Shown here: one piece after another, positions 17,194-27,267 of the stretch
Layout of the letters: each line of letters starts with the position of its first letter
Numbering within the stretch: position 1 is the first letter of the stretch
NCBI GenBank assembly: GCA_040905365.1
Contig: JBBDRQ010000080.1
Location: 1 to 64,000, forward strand
Length of the DNA: 64,000 nucleotides
Direction of reading: 5' to 3'
From: JAHWKV01 sp040905365
GTDB lineage: Bacteria > Actinomycetota > CADDZG01 > JAHWKV01
Position numbers and translations under genes: made by a program
The notes under the pieces: generated by a model
What the model was told of the DNA's origin: nothing
The model's database searches: none
The model's input: the letters and a program-made list of their open reading frames with translations, nothing else

Positions 17194-18236
17194 GTGCGGC
17201 GCGGCGCGGTTATCAACCGTTCAAACAGATCCAGGTGGCCGGCAACCATACGTTCGGTGGCAAACTTGGTTTCGGCGGCCTTGCGGCAGCCGGAGCGATC
17301 CAAAGTGGGCACCATCGGGATCTGCTCGGCCAGTTCGGGCGTGCTCTCGGACAGAAAACCGGTCAGCCCGTGCTCTACGATCTCCGGCGCCGATCCCTGG
17401 CGAAACGCCAGCACCGGCGTACCGCAGGCCAGCGCCTCGATCATCACCAGGCCAAAGGGCTCGTCCCATCGAATCGGGTTGAGCAACGCCTTGGCCCCCT
17501 GCAGCAGCCTGATCCGCTCCGCCGGGCCCACCTCGCCCAAAAACACGATCCGGTCACTCAGCAGCGGCTCCACCTGCTCGGTGAAGAACTGATACTCCCA
17601 GGGCTCTTGCATCTTGGCCGCTATCAGCAGCCGGACCCCGGCCCGCTTGGCCGCCACCGCCGCCCGCCGAACGCCTTTCTCCGGCACCATGCGCCCCAGG
17701 AACAAGAAGTACTCGCCTTGCTCGTCGCCGCCCCCGTCGCCTACGGGGAACGCCTCCAGATCCAAACCGTGGTGGATCGTCGCAGCGATGGGCACGTCCA
17801 CGGCGGTGGAAGCCTGGTGATGACTGATGGCGATGACCGCGGTGTCTTCGGACACCGTCTTATACAGGTCCATAAGGTCCTCGTTGAACGGACCGTGGTT
17901 GGTGGTGGCTACCGCCAGGTCCAGGAACCGGTTGGCGTAGACGGGGCCGATGAGGGTGTGATCGTGCACCACGTCGGCCCCCCACCTGCGCAACTCGTCG
18001 TAACCCCGGATCAAGTGGCGCAGCTCGATCGAAGCAATCCCCATACGTCCAAAAGCCGCATGGGGCAGCACATGACCCTTGGGCACCGGGCACGTGGAGT
18101 CGCCGGTAGTCCACAAGAAGACCTCGTGCCCGACCGCCTGGAAGCCTCTGGCCAGCCGGTCGATTACCGCCTCGGTCCCGCCGTACGCCCGGGGAGGCAC
18201 AGTTACCCACGGCGGGGCCATCAATCCAATTCGCAC
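17190..18236 (-). CDS. Glycosyltransferase family 4
   Basis: A 348-residue GT-B glycosyltransferase. The N-terminal fold opens MRIGLMAPPWVTVPPRAYGG. The C-terminal nucleotide-sugar domain contains FLFLGRMVPEKG and the EX7E region WDEPFGLVMIEALACGTPV. Nothing suggests secretion. It is first in a two-gene operon with the debranching-type glucosidase; this pair recurs in many genomes. The donor may be UDP- or GDP-sugar, and the acceptor is unknown. Confidence 0.88.
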   Translation of the reverse strand: MRIGLMAPPWVTVPPRAYGGTEAVIDRLARGFQAVGHEVFLWTTGDSTCPVPKGHVLPHAAFGRMGIASIELRHLIRGYDELRRWGADVVHDHTLIGPVYANRFLDLAVATTNHGPFNEDLMDLYKTVSEDTAVIAISHHQASTAVDVPIAATIHHGLDLEAFPVGDGGGDEQGEYFLFLGRMVPEKGVRRAAVAAKRAGVRLLIAAKMQEPWEYQFFTEQVEPLLSDRIVFLGEVGPAERIRLLQGAKALLNPIRWDEPFGLVMIEALACGTPVLAFRQGSAPEIVEHGLTGFLSESTPELAEQIPMVPTLDRSGCRKAAETKFATERMVAGHLDLFERLITAPRRT

Positions 18237-18312
18237 TACCTATCAATAGGGCCAAGCCCAACAGTTGTCAACAACCGCCGGGTGGCGCCAGGCCCGGCGG
18301 TCGCCGCGGCTT

Positions 18313-19722
<1,410 letters not shown>

Positions 19723-19726
19723 TTGC

Positions 19727-20011
19727 CTAACCCTTCTTCTGGAACATGCCGAGCATGCGGTGGGTAACCATGAACCCTCCGACCACGTTGATGGTGGCAA
19801 AGATGAGCGCCGCTAACCCCAAGGCGGTAGTCAGCACGCTGAGGCCGAGCCCGGTGGACAAAAGTGCGCCGACGATAGTGATGCCGGAGATCGCGTTGGC
19901 TCCCGACATCAACGGCGTGTGCAGCGTCGGGGGCACTTTGGTGATGACCTCGAACCCCACGTAGACGGCCAGCACAAAGATCGTGAGCGATAAAATGAAT
20001 GGTTGACTCAT
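19727..20011 (-). CDS. pntAB: NAD(P) transhydrogenase alpha-2 subunit (membrane part)
   Basis: A 94-residue protein with three to four membrane helices, corresponding to the C-terminal membrane domain of PntA (MSGANAISGITIVGAL is the family block). In split transhydrogenases this is the alpha-2 subunit. The ATG at 20011 gives the usual N-terminus, with AAGGGGG about 11 bases upstream; a GTG at 20044 in frame is less likely. The NAD(H)-binding alpha-1 gene (pntAA) that should precede it is absent: the next gene upstream is an unrelated nitroreductase. Confidence 0.9.
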   Translation of the reverse strand: MSQPFILSLTIFVLAVYVGFEVITKVPPTLHTPLMSGANAISGITIVGALLSTGLGLSVLTTALGLAALIFATINVVGGFMVTHRMLGMFQKKG

Positions 20012-20184
20012 GCGACCAGCATCCCCCTTAGTTTGCACACTCACCTACTCGGCGGCGGCCGGCCTGCTGGGCCGAGCGCGTCCTGCATTCGTGCCGACGT
20101 GCAGCCGTCGAGGAGCGACGGAAAGCCGAGGTTTGTGGTATCTAACCGCGTGCGGATACCAAGAGGCAAACCAGCTGTAATAAA

Positions 20185-20204
20185 GCCGGCTTGGGCTAGC
20201 CGGC
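20185..20204 (-). terminator. Terminator at the nitroreductase stop
   Basis: On the minus strand, a 7-base-pair stem (GCCGGCT/AGCCGGC) with a six-base loop covers the stop codon of the nitroreductase gene and is followed by TTTATT. It separates that gene from the pnt operon. Confidence 0.6.
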
Positions 20205-20612
20205 CGGTTCCAAGGCCACTACCGGTATCTTGCGGCTGGTGCTTGCCTGGTACTCGACGAACTGCGGGTGCTGCTCGGCGTGCTTGGAGTAGACACGATC
20301 CCGCTCGTCACCTTTCAGCTCCACCGCAGTCACATCGAACTGATCGGAACCCACCTCGACTGTGGCTCGCGGGTTGGCCAGCAGGTTGTGATACCAGGAG
20401 GGGTGGGTGGGAGCGCCGCCCTTGGAGGCAAAGACTATTATCCGGTCCCCATCCGGCTGGTACACCAGCGGCGTCGTCCGCGGTTTTCCACTTTTGGCCC
20501 CGGTGGTGGTCAGCAGCACCAGCGGAGTGTCCTCGAAAATTCCACCAACCTTGCCGCCGTTGGAGCGGAACTCTTCGATAATCGCCCGGTTCCAATCGGT
20601 CGATCTAGCCAT
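20196..20612 (-). CDS. Deazaflavin (F420)-dependent nitroreductase family protein
   Basis: A 138-residue split-barrel protein of the DDN family. Visible blocks are LLTTTGAKSGKPRTTPLVY, FASKGGAPTHPSWYHNLLANP and a central VEVG strand, all typical. These proteins use reduced coenzyme F420, found mainly in actinobacteria and methanogens, to reduce diverse substrates. The ATG at 20612 is chosen because AAGGGAA stands eight bases upstream; the ATG at 20618 would almost touch it. Confidence 0.88.
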   Translation of the reverse strand: MARSTDWNRAIIEEFRSNGGKVGGIFEDTPLVLLTTTGAKSGKPRTTPLVYQPDGDRIIVFASKGGAPTHPSWYHNLLANPRATVEVGSDQFDVTAVELKGDERDRVYSKHAEQHPQFVEYQASTSRKIPVVALEPAG

Positions 20613-20741
20613 CAGCATTTCCCTTCAAAAGGACCCCACATCAACCGGGGTACCGGCAAGGATACGGAACCCGGCCGGGTGGTGCAGAAACCTCGAGGCG
20701 GAGCCCCCACTGGTGCAAAGGTGGACTAGCCTAATCAGGAT

Positions 20742-21572
20742 ATGAAAACAGCCGTATTGGGTCATGTCGAGTGGCTCGACTTCGTTCGGGTGCCGCACCT
20801 GCCGCGCTCGGGCGAGATTCTCCACGCCACCGAGTTCTGGAGCGATCCGGCCGGCGGCGGCGCCGTAGCCGCGGTTCAGCTCGCCAAACTCGCCGGCTCA
20901 GCCGTATTCCTGACGGCGGTGGGCGGTGACGATTTGGGCGTCCGGACCCAGCGCAGGTTAAGCGAGCTGGGCTTGGAAGTCCACGCCGCAGTGAGGCCGG
21001 AGCCTCAGCGCCGAGCGATCACCCACCTGGACGGCTCAGCCGAGCGCACCATTACCGTCCTGGGCACCCGCCTTTCCCCGAACCGCTTTGATCCGCTCCC
21101 CTATCAAGAGCTTGCCAAAGCCGATGCGGTCTATCTCACGGCCGGCGACGCTGAGGTGGTCCGCCTGGCGCGCAAGGCCAAGGTGCTGGTGGCCACCGCG
21201 CGGGTCCTACCGTTGCTAGCCGAAGCGGGCGTGTACCTGGATGCCCTCGTGGGCAGCTCCTTGGATCCCTCCGAAGCCTACTCCGACGGCGACCTGAACC
21301 CCGCTCCGGGACTGGTTGTACGAACCTGCGGCTCTTCCGGAGGTTGGTACCGGATCGACGGCGAGGAGTACTGCCGGTACCCGCCGACGCCCCTACCGGG
21401 TCCGGCCGTGGACTCCTACGGCTGCGGAGACAGCTTTGCCGCCGGGCTCACCTACGCCCTGGGGGCAAGATACGCTCCGGCCGAGGCGATCCGGCTGGCC
21501 GCCAACTGCGGCGCCGCAGTAGCCGCCGGCAAAGGCCCTTACTCCGCGCAGCTAACCAGCAACGAGCTCTAG
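20742..21572 (+). CDS. PfkB-family carbohydrate kinase
   Basis: A 276-residue sugar or nucleoside kinase of the ribokinase fold. The N-terminal part contains the glycine-rich DPAGGGAVAAVQLAKLAG block; the C-terminal signature DSYGCGDSFAAGLTYALG contains the catalytic aspartate. It is slightly shorter than most family members. Substrate cannot be told; there is no sugar transporter or regulator next to it. The ATG has no strong Shine-Dalgarno upstream, so the gene may be leaderless. Confidence 0.85.
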   Translation: MKTAVLGHVEWLDFVRVPHLPRSGEILHATEFWSDPAGGGAVAAVQLAKLAGSAVFLTAVGGDDLGVRTQRRLSELGLEVHAAVRPEPQRRAITHLDGSAERTITVLGTRLSPNRFDPLPYQELAKADAVYLTAGDAEVVRLARKAKVLVATARVLPLLAEAGVYLDALVGSSLDPSEAYSDGDLNPAPGLVVRTCGSSGGWYRIDGEEYCRYPPTPLPGPAVDSYGCGDSFAAGLTYALGARYAPAEAIRLAANCGAAVAAGKGPYSAQLTSNEL

Positions 21573-21625
21573 TGCCGTGACCACCCTCTCGCCCAGCTTG
21601 CCTGATCATCTTGGAGGCAGCGCCG

Positions 21626-23203
21626 CTAAATCCAACCGCAGGTTAGTCCTCCGCAGTCGAAGTTGCCTATCCACATCAGGCGCTGCCACACGTCGTAGGG
21701 CATCTCCACGGCGGTTAGGACCGGATAGAAGATCAACAGCATCAATCCCACCCCTACGGCGAGGTAGAGCCAAACGAGCCGCTGGGCCACCCGACTTCTT
21801 CGGCGCAGAGCATTTAGTCCCGCGGCCAGGCCAATCATCATGAACGGCACCGCGGGTGTCATGTAGAACAGAAACAACGGGCGCGCTACCAGCAGCCAGG
21901 GCAGATACTGCACCGCCCAGGCCCCGGCCACGACCGTCTCGGGCCGCCATCCGCGCAAACTCCGCAAGACAAGCCACACAGCCGCAATAAGTGCTCCAAT
22001 CCACACAATCGGGTTGCCCATAGCCACGATGTGCTCTACCTGGGTGCCTTCGGGCTCGACCTCAACTGAGTCCCAGTGGTAGGCAACCGGCCTGAGCACC
22101 AAGGGCCAGGTCCAGGCTTGCGACTGATACGGGTGCGTTGCATCCAGGGTCAGGTGATAGTGCGCAACCCGGTCGTGCAGATCCATGAACCCTAGAGCGG
22201 CGCCTCCTACGCCGTCGACGCATTGGGCCTCCGTCAAACCCAGATTGCCGGCCGAGAGGATCCGACCGGAGTCGGACCCCGGCACGACAAAGCCACAGTC
22301 GGCTTTGGATTGCTGGACGAAGTAGTCGCCGTAGGATCCGAGGTAAACCGTCAAGGGCACCAGCCCAAAGGCGAGCGCCAAGACGGCTACCTCTTTTAGA
22401 CCCGCGCGTCGCAGGTTCGGGCGAACCCCCCGCTCGTCGGTGCGCCGGCGAAGTTTGAGCAGGCCCAACGACCACGCCAGGGCGAACAGCCCGGCTGCCG
22501 CCATGGGGTACACGGCCGACCACTTCACCGACAGAGCCAGACCGAAGGCTGCACCTGCCGCCATCCGCATGGACCATCCCCTGGACGGCGTTTCGCCCTC
22601 GCCGCCGGAGCGCAGGTGCCGGCGGACCGCCAGGACGTTTTGCCTATCCAGGGCTATAAACCAGTAGCCCAGCACAACAAAGAACGCCAGGAAGATATCC
22701 AGCATCGCTATCCGGCTCTGCACTATCAGCAGGAAGTCGGCAGCCACCAGCAGACCGGCGATCAACGCAGTGGGAGCGTCGAACAGGCTCTCGGTCAGGC
22801 GCCACACCAACACGACGAGCCCCACACCGAACAGCGCCGCCATAACCCGCCAGCCGACCGGAGTGAATCCGAACGCCTGTATTCCCACGGAAATGATCCA
22901 CTTGCCCAATGGCGGGTGCACGTACGACTGTTCCTGCGCCTGCTCCAGCTCGCATTCCTCGGCGGATCGCTCGAGGTAAACGCAGGCGTCCTTGGCGTAG
23001 TACGTCTCGTCGAATACAAACGAGTCGGGCTCGTCGAGGCGCACCAGGCGAACCGCTGAAGCCAGCACCAGAATCAACAGCAAAGCGATATGAACACGGC
23101 GGCGATTGGCCGCCGGCAACGGCTCGCGGCCGGCCGCACCGGTCGAGGCGCGCGGGGCTTCCTCAGACAAGATCGGGCAACTCGATGGCTGTGGCGCTAG
23201 CAT
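21626..23203 (-). CDS. Protein O-mannosyltransferase (PMT/GT39 family)
   Basis: An about 525-residue polytopic membrane enzyme that transfers mannose from polyprenyl-phosphate-mannose to secreted proteins, as in other actinobacteria. Blocks seen are VFDETYYAKDACVYL near the first extracellular loop (the DE pair is catalytic in the family), HPPLGKWIISVG, and about ten further hydrophobic helices. The ATG at 23203 is chosen because a TATACT -10-like box lies just upstream; the frame also allows 23266. It is divergent from the DUF192 gene. Confidence 0.88.
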   Translation of the reverse strand: MLAPQPSSCPILSEEAPRASTGAAGREPLPAANRRRVHIALLLILVLASAVRLVRLDEPDSFVFDETYYAKDACVYLERSAEECELEQAQEQSYVHPPLGKWIISVGIQAFGFTPVGWRVMAALFGVGLVVLVWRLTESLFDAPTALIAGLLVAADFLLIVQSRIAMLDIFLAFFVVLGYWFIALDRQNVLAVRRHLRSGGEGETPSRGWSMRMAAGAAFGLALSVKWSAVYPMAAAGLFALAWSLGLLKLRRRTDERGVRPNLRRAGLKEVAVLALAFGLVPLTVYLGSYGDYFVQQSKADCGFVVPGSDSGRILSAGNLGLTEAQCVDGVGGAALGFMDLHDRVAHYHLTLDATHPYQSQAWTWPLVLRPVAYHWDSVEVEPEGTQVEHIVAMGNPIVWIGALIAAVWLVLRSLRGWRPETVVAGAWAVQYLPWLLVARPLFLFYMTPAVPFMMIGLAAGLNALRRRSRVAQRLVWLYLAVGVGLMLLIFYPVLTAVEMPYDVWQRLMWIGNFDCGGLTCGWI

Positions 23204-23296
23204 CCATAGGGTTCGGGTCAGTATAGGAGCCCCGGTAACGGGGGCGCCCAAAGCTACCAAAAGCATTCAGCCATCAGCGGGCGAGCGCAGATAGCG

Positions 23297-23674
23297 GTGA
23301 GATTGTTCGAAAAAGCCGACAAAAGACCGGGCCTGCAGTTGGTCGACCCCGCCCGGCCCTGGGTTGCTATCGATGCGTGGGAGGCTCGAGGCTTTCTCGA
23401 GAGGAGTCACGGACTGCTGGATGCGCCCGCGGTCGGAGCGGGCCGGGGATTGCTGCTGCGAACCCGGCAGGTGCACACTCTGGGCATGACCTTTCCAATC
23501 GACACCGTCTACCTGGCGTCCGACGGCACGGTCTTGAAGACCAAGACCCTCAAACCCTGGCGGATCGGACCTTTGGTGCTGCGCGCCCGGTGGATAATCG
23601 AGATGGATGCCGGAGAGGCCGCCCGCCGCGAGATCACCCCGGGGACGCGGCTGGTCAAAAGGTACCGCGCATGA
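23297..23674 (+). CDS. DUF192 family protein
   Basis: A 125-residue protein of the DUF192 fold, with HTLGMTFPIDTVYLASDG and a C-terminal IIEMDAGEAAR block. There is no signal peptide, unlike many family members, so it appears cytosolic. Start GTG at 23297; TTG at 23303 is an alternative. Its stop overlaps the rsmI start (ATGA), so the two are coupled. Function unknown. Confidence 0.8.
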   Translation: MRLFEKADKRPGLQLVDPARPWVAIDAWEARGFLERSHGLLDAPAVGAGRGLLLRTRQVHTLGMTFPIDTVYLASDGTVLKTKTLKPWRIGPLVLRARWIIEMDAGEAARREITPGTRLVKRYRA

Positions 23675-24519
23675 AGGGCAAGCTGTACGTGTGCGCCACT
23701 CCGATCGGCAACCTAGAGGATGCCAGCTATCGACTTGTGCGCATCCTTGGGGAGGTCGACCTAGTCGCCGCCGAGGACACCCGCCGGACCCGCAAACTGC
23801 TCAACCACTACGGAGTAAAAGCAAGCCTGGCCGCATACCACGACGCCAACGAACGCAAACAGACCGGCTACCTGGTGGACAAGATGACGCGCGGCGCCCG
23901 CCTGGCACTGGTGACCGACGGCGGGATGCCCGGCGTGTCCGACCCCGGATTCCGCCTTATCCGGGCCTGCATCGCCTCGAAGATCGACGTGGAGGTGATC
24001 CCGGGACCCTCGGCGGTGCTGACCGCACTGGTTCTGGCCGGTTTGCCGACCGCCCGCTTTTGCTTTGAGGGGTTCCTGCCCAAAACGGGCACGGCGAAAC
24101 AACGCCGCCTCACCGATCTGGCCGGTGAGGAGCGCACGATGGTGTTCTTCGAATCACCCAAACGGGTTGTTGGGACTTTGACGGTGATGCGTGAGATCTG
24201 GGGGAACCGGTCAGTGGCCATCGCTCGCGAACTGACCAAGATGCACGAGGAGGTGCTAAGAGGCACGATCGACGAGGTCCTGGAGCAGCTACAGGCTCGA
24301 GTACTCGGAGAAGTCGTACTCGTCGTGTCCGGAACGGAAGCGACCCCTGGCGGGCTCAACGCTGCAATAACATACGCCCAGGACTTGGTGCGGGGTGGAA
24401 CCCGCAAGTCCCAGGCGGCAGCTACTGCAGCCGCCAGGTTCGACGCACCCAGACGTTCCGTCTACGATGGTCTGCTGGAACAATCTCCAAACCCCGGTGG
24501 TCCGGGGCCGGGAGGTTAG
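23671..24519 (+). CDS. rsmI: 16S rRNA 2'-O-ribose C1402 methyltransferase
   Basis: A 282-residue tetrapyrrole-methylase-fold enzyme that methylates the ribose of C1402 in 16S rRNA. Diagnostic blocks are VCATPIGNLEDASYR at the N-terminus, AAEDTRRTRKLL, TDGGMPGVSDPG and PGPSAVLTAL. The ATG at 23671 overlaps the DUF192 stop. The 3' end overlaps the opposing abrB-like gene by 4 bases. The rsmI-abrB-metG-tatD order resembles that of Bacillus. Confidence 0.95.
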   Translation: MKGKLYVCATPIGNLEDASYRLVRILGEVDLVAAEDTRRTRKLLNHYGVKASLAAYHDANERKQTGYLVDKMTRGARLALVTDGGMPGVSDPGFRLIRACIASKIDVEVIPGPSAVLTALVLAGLPTARFCFEGFLPKTGTAKQRRLTDLAGEERTMVFFESPKRVVGTLTVMREIWGNRSVAIARELTKMHEEVLRGTIDEVLEQLQARVLGEVVLVVSGTEATPGGLNAAITYAQDLVRGGTRKSQAAATAAARFDAPRRSVYDGLLEQSPNPGGPGPGG

Positions 24520-24788
24520 GCTGAAGCGGCCTCGCTCAAACCGGTAAAGCATGAGGAGCACACCATCCGACCGCCATACTCCTTGAGTTCGTCAGTCGAA
24601 CCGCAGAATACGCAGGAGTCTTGCCGGGGGCTAAGAATGATGCGATCTTCTTCTAGCGAGATGTCCAGAACTCCGCCCTCTTTGAGGTCCAGAGACCGGC
24701 GAATCTCGGCGGGAATGACGATGCGGCCGAGCACATCCAGCTTCCGGCTCATACCCGTGTTTTTCATACCAGACGACATTATCCGCAC
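24516..24788 (-). CDS. AbrB/SpoVT-type regulator with zinc knuckle
   Basis: A 90-residue DNA-binding protein. The N-terminal swapped-hairpin AbrB domain (about 12-57) has the signature KLDVLGRIVIPAEIRRSLDL. The C-terminal ~30 residues contain CVFCGSTDEL and MVCSSCF, two CxxC pairs that look like a zinc ribbon. Start GTG at 24788 fits AAGGAGG ten bases upstream; ATGs at 24779 and 24767 are alternatives. It is transcribed divergently from metG with an AT-rich gap between them, so it may regulate itself or metG. Confidence 0.85.
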   Translation of the reverse strand: MRIMSSGMKNTGMSRKLDVLGRIVIPAEIRRSLDLKEGGVLDISLEEDRIILSPRQDSCVFCGSTDELKEYGGRMVCSSCFTGLSEAASA

Positions 24789-24854
24789 TTGCGTTTAACC
24801 TCCTTCTTGGCTGCCACTAAGAGTGGGAAATAGTAGCAACTTGTGTAGAGATAG

Positions 24855-24959
24855 GACAATACCAGACTAACAGAAAGAGACAAGGAAATAGACACCAATT
24901 CCGACGCGGGCGTAATCCCCTCCAAAGACACCTTCTACATAACGACCCCTATCTACTAC
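24855..24959 (+). other. metG: In-frame 5' extension of metG without a canonical start codon
   Basis: The metG frame is open back to a TAG at 24852-24854. Translated, the last part reads TFYITTPIYYVND, exactly the conserved opening of methionyl-tRNA synthetases just before PHIGHAY. No ATG, GTG or TTG occurs in this frame before the GTG at 24960, and there is no ATG in any frame between 24789 and 24960. ATA at 24888 and ATC at 24915 are the only near-cognate candidates; a weak AAGGAA lies at 24882-24887. Confidence 0.65.
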
Positions 24960-26465
24960 GTGAACGACGTCCCGCACATCGGGCACGCATACACTACCGT
25001 GGCGGCTGATTTCGTCGCCCGCTACCACCGCATGGCCGGCGAAGACGTCTTTTTTCTTACCGGGACCGACGAACACGGCCAAAAGATCGCCCAAGCGGCC
25101 GAGGCCAACAACGTCGATCCCCAGGCCTGGTGCGACGCAATGATCCCGCGCTGGAAGCAGGTCTGGGACCGGTTGGAGATCTCTTACGACGATTTCATTC
25201 GCACGACCGAGCCGCGCCACACCGAACCCGTCCAGGAGTTGGTCAAACGCCTTTACGACCAGGGCGACATCTACCTGGACACTTACCGGGGGCCCTACTG
25301 TGTGGCCTGTGAAGCTTTCTACCAAGCCGGGGAGATCACCGACGATCTATGCCCAGTCCACGAGCGTCCGGTGCAGTGGCTGGAGGAGCAGAACTACTTC
25401 TTTCGGCTCAGCGCCTACGCGGACCGGCTACTGGAGCTGTACGAGCAGCATCCCGAGTTCGTCCAGCCCGATATCAGGCTCGCCGAGGTGGCCAGCTTCG
25501 TGAAGGCAGGACTGCAGGACCTGTCGATCTCGCGCACATCGTTCGCGTGGGGTGTGCCCATCCCGTGGGACCCCAAGCACGTCATGTACGTGTGGATCGA
25601 CGCGCTGCAGAACTACACCACCGCAGCCGGCTACCTGAACGATCCGCAGCGATTCGGCCGCACCTGGCCGGCCGACGTCCACCTCATCGGCAAGGACATC
25701 CTGCGCCAGCACGCGATCATCTGGCCGGCTGTGTTGATGGCGGCCGGCCTGGATCTGCCCAACACCGTCTTTGCTCACGGCTTTCTGACCGTGGGCGGCA
25801 AGAAGATGTCCAAGACCAACCTGACCGGAATTGCCCCGGAGCTGCTGCTGGACACCTTCGGCTCGGACGGATACCGGTACCACTTCCTGCGCGAAGGCAC
25901 CTTCGGGCACGACGCCTCTTTCTCGTGGGAGGCCATGGTCGCCCGCTACAACGCCGACCTGGCCAACGACCTGGGCAACCTGGTCAGCCGCTCACTGGCC
26001 ATGACCACCAACTACTTCGATGCGGTGATCCCCAAACCGGGCGAGGATACCGAGGCGGAGGTCAAGTTGCGGGAGACGGCGGCCGAAGCCGGCCGCCGCT
26101 TGGACGATGGGGTGCGCAACCTGGATTTGGCGGGCGCCTTGTCCGCAGTGTTCGAGCTCGTAAGGGCCACCAACCACTACATCGACGACACAACGCCCTG
26201 GGCACTGGCCAAGCAGCCCGACCAGCGAGACCGGCTGGCCACCGTCTTGCACACCGTGTGCGAGGCGATCCGGCAAATCTCGCTTCTGATCTCCCCCGCC
26301 ATGCCTGCCGCGTCGCGGCGCATCCGCGAACAGCTGGGCATCGACCTCGTCGACGACCGGCCGCTGGCCCAGAGCCTGCCGGCGGGCCGCTCCCTGGTGG
26401 GGACCACCATCGATCGGGGCAAGAGCATATTTCCCAGAATCGACCCGGCCGACAACGGCGAATAG
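24960..26465 (+). CDS. metG: Methionyl-tRNA synthetase
   Basis: A class I aminoacyl-tRNA synthetase charging tRNA-Met. From the first canonical start (GTG 24960) the product is 501 residues. Visible are the HIGH motif (PHIGHAYTTVAADF), a single zinc knuckle CVAC...CPVH near residue 115-132, the KMSK loop (GGKKMSKTNLTG, about residue 280) and a helical anticodon domain. The true N-terminus must lie upstream because the TTPIYYVN strand that shapes the methionine site is encoded before 24960. tatD follows 4 bases after the stop. Confidence 0.93.
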   Translation: MNDVPHIGHAYTTVAADFVARYHRMAGEDVFFLTGTDEHGQKIAQAAEANNVDPQAWCDAMIPRWKQVWDRLEISYDDFIRTTEPRHTEPVQELVKRLYDQGDIYLDTYRGPYCVACEAFYQAGEITDDLCPVHERPVQWLEEQNYFFRLSAYADRLLELYEQHPEFVQPDIRLAEVASFVKAGLQDLSISRTSFAWGVPIPWDPKHVMYVWIDALQNYTTAAGYLNDPQRFGRTWPADVHLIGKDILRQHAIIWPAVLMAAGLDLPNTVFAHGFLTVGGKKMSKTNLTGIAPELLLDTFGSDGYRYHFLREGTFGHDASFSWEAMVARYNADLANDLGNLVSRSLAMTTNYFDAVIPKPGEDTEAEVKLRETAAEAGRRLDDGVRNLDLAGALSAVFELVRATNHYIDDTTPWALAKQPDQRDRLATVLHTVCEAIRQISLLISPAMPAASRRIREQLGIDLVDDRPLAQSLPAGRSLVGTTIDRGKSIFPRIDPADNGE

Positions 26466-26469
26466 ACGC

Positions 26470-27267
26470 ATGTGGTTCGATTCCCACTGCCACCTGGACC
26501 GCCTCGACGATCCGGCGGAGAAGGTGCTGGAACGAGCCGGGGCGGCCGGCGTCGAGGGGGTAATCACTATCGGCACGGATCTGCCCAGCAGCGCCCGCGC
26601 CATCGAGTACGCCAACCGGCACAGCCGGGTTTGGGCGACGGTAGGCGTACACCCCCACGACGCCGAGTCTTTCGACAGCTCCACGAGCGGCGAGGTGGAG
26701 CGGCTGGCTTCCAGCGGCAAGGTAGTGGCCATCGGCGAGGTCGGCATGGATTTCTTTAGGGACCACGCCCAACCGGCGGTTCAGCAGGCGGCGTTCGCGG
26801 CTCAGATAGACATAGCCAAGCGGCTCGGGCTGCCGCTGGTAATGCACATCCGGGAGGCGTTCGACGCGGCGGTGCAGGTCTTGGAAGAGGTGGGCCCCCC
26901 CGACACGCTGATCTTTCACTGCTTCTCCGGCGACCGGATTCAAGCCGCCCGCGCGCTGCAGATGGGAGGGTTTGTATCGTTCGCCGGCAACGTTTCGTTC
27001 AAAAGCGCCCAGAACCTACGGGATGCGGCCGCCACCGTGCCTGCGGACCGCCTGCTGGTAGAGACCGATTCCCCCTATCTGGCTCCGGTTCCCTACCGGG
27101 GCAAACCCAACGAGCCCAGCTACCTGCCCATGGTGGGCGCCGCGGTGGCTCAGGCAGTGGGCAAGCCGGTACAGAGCGTGGCCGACGCGACGGTGCGCAA
27201 CACGGTTAGGGCGTTTGGGCTGCCGGCCGAACTATCCGGTGCTAATGCTCGGCGCTACCCGCTTTGA
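26470..27267 (+). CDS. tatD: TatD-family metal-dependent deoxyribonuclease
   Basis: A 265-residue amidohydrolase-fold nuclease. The metal-binding blocks are complete: FDSHCHLDRL at the N-terminus, VGVHPHDA, AIGEVGMDFF, MHIREAF, FHCFSG and VETDSPYLAPVPYRGKPNEP. TatD proteins are 3'-5' exonucleases or D-aminoacyl-tRNA hydrolases acting in DNA repair and turnover. The gene follows metG directly, as in many Gram-positive genomes. Its 3' end overlaps an opposing small gene by 26 bases. Confidence 0.93.
   Translation: MWFDSHCHLDRLDDPAEKVLERAGAAGVEGVITIGTDLPSSARAIEYANRHSRVWATVGVHPHDAESFDSSTSGEVERLASSGKVVAIGEVGMDFFRDHAQPAVQQAAFAAQIDIAKRLGLPLVMHIREAFDAAVQVLEEVGPPDTLIFHCFSGDRIQAARALQMGGFVSFAGNVSFKSAQNLRDAAATVPADRLLVETDSPYLAPVPYRGKPNEPSYLPMVGAAVAQAVGKPVQSVADATVRNTVRAFGLPAELSGANARRYPL

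Noticed and set aside
15949..17592. Long plus-strand frame of over 500 codons opposite the debranching enzyme and GT4 genes
   Set aside because: It is a GC-driven shadow: His/Arg/Gln/Gly-rich with no domain, crossing two well-supported genes on the other strand.
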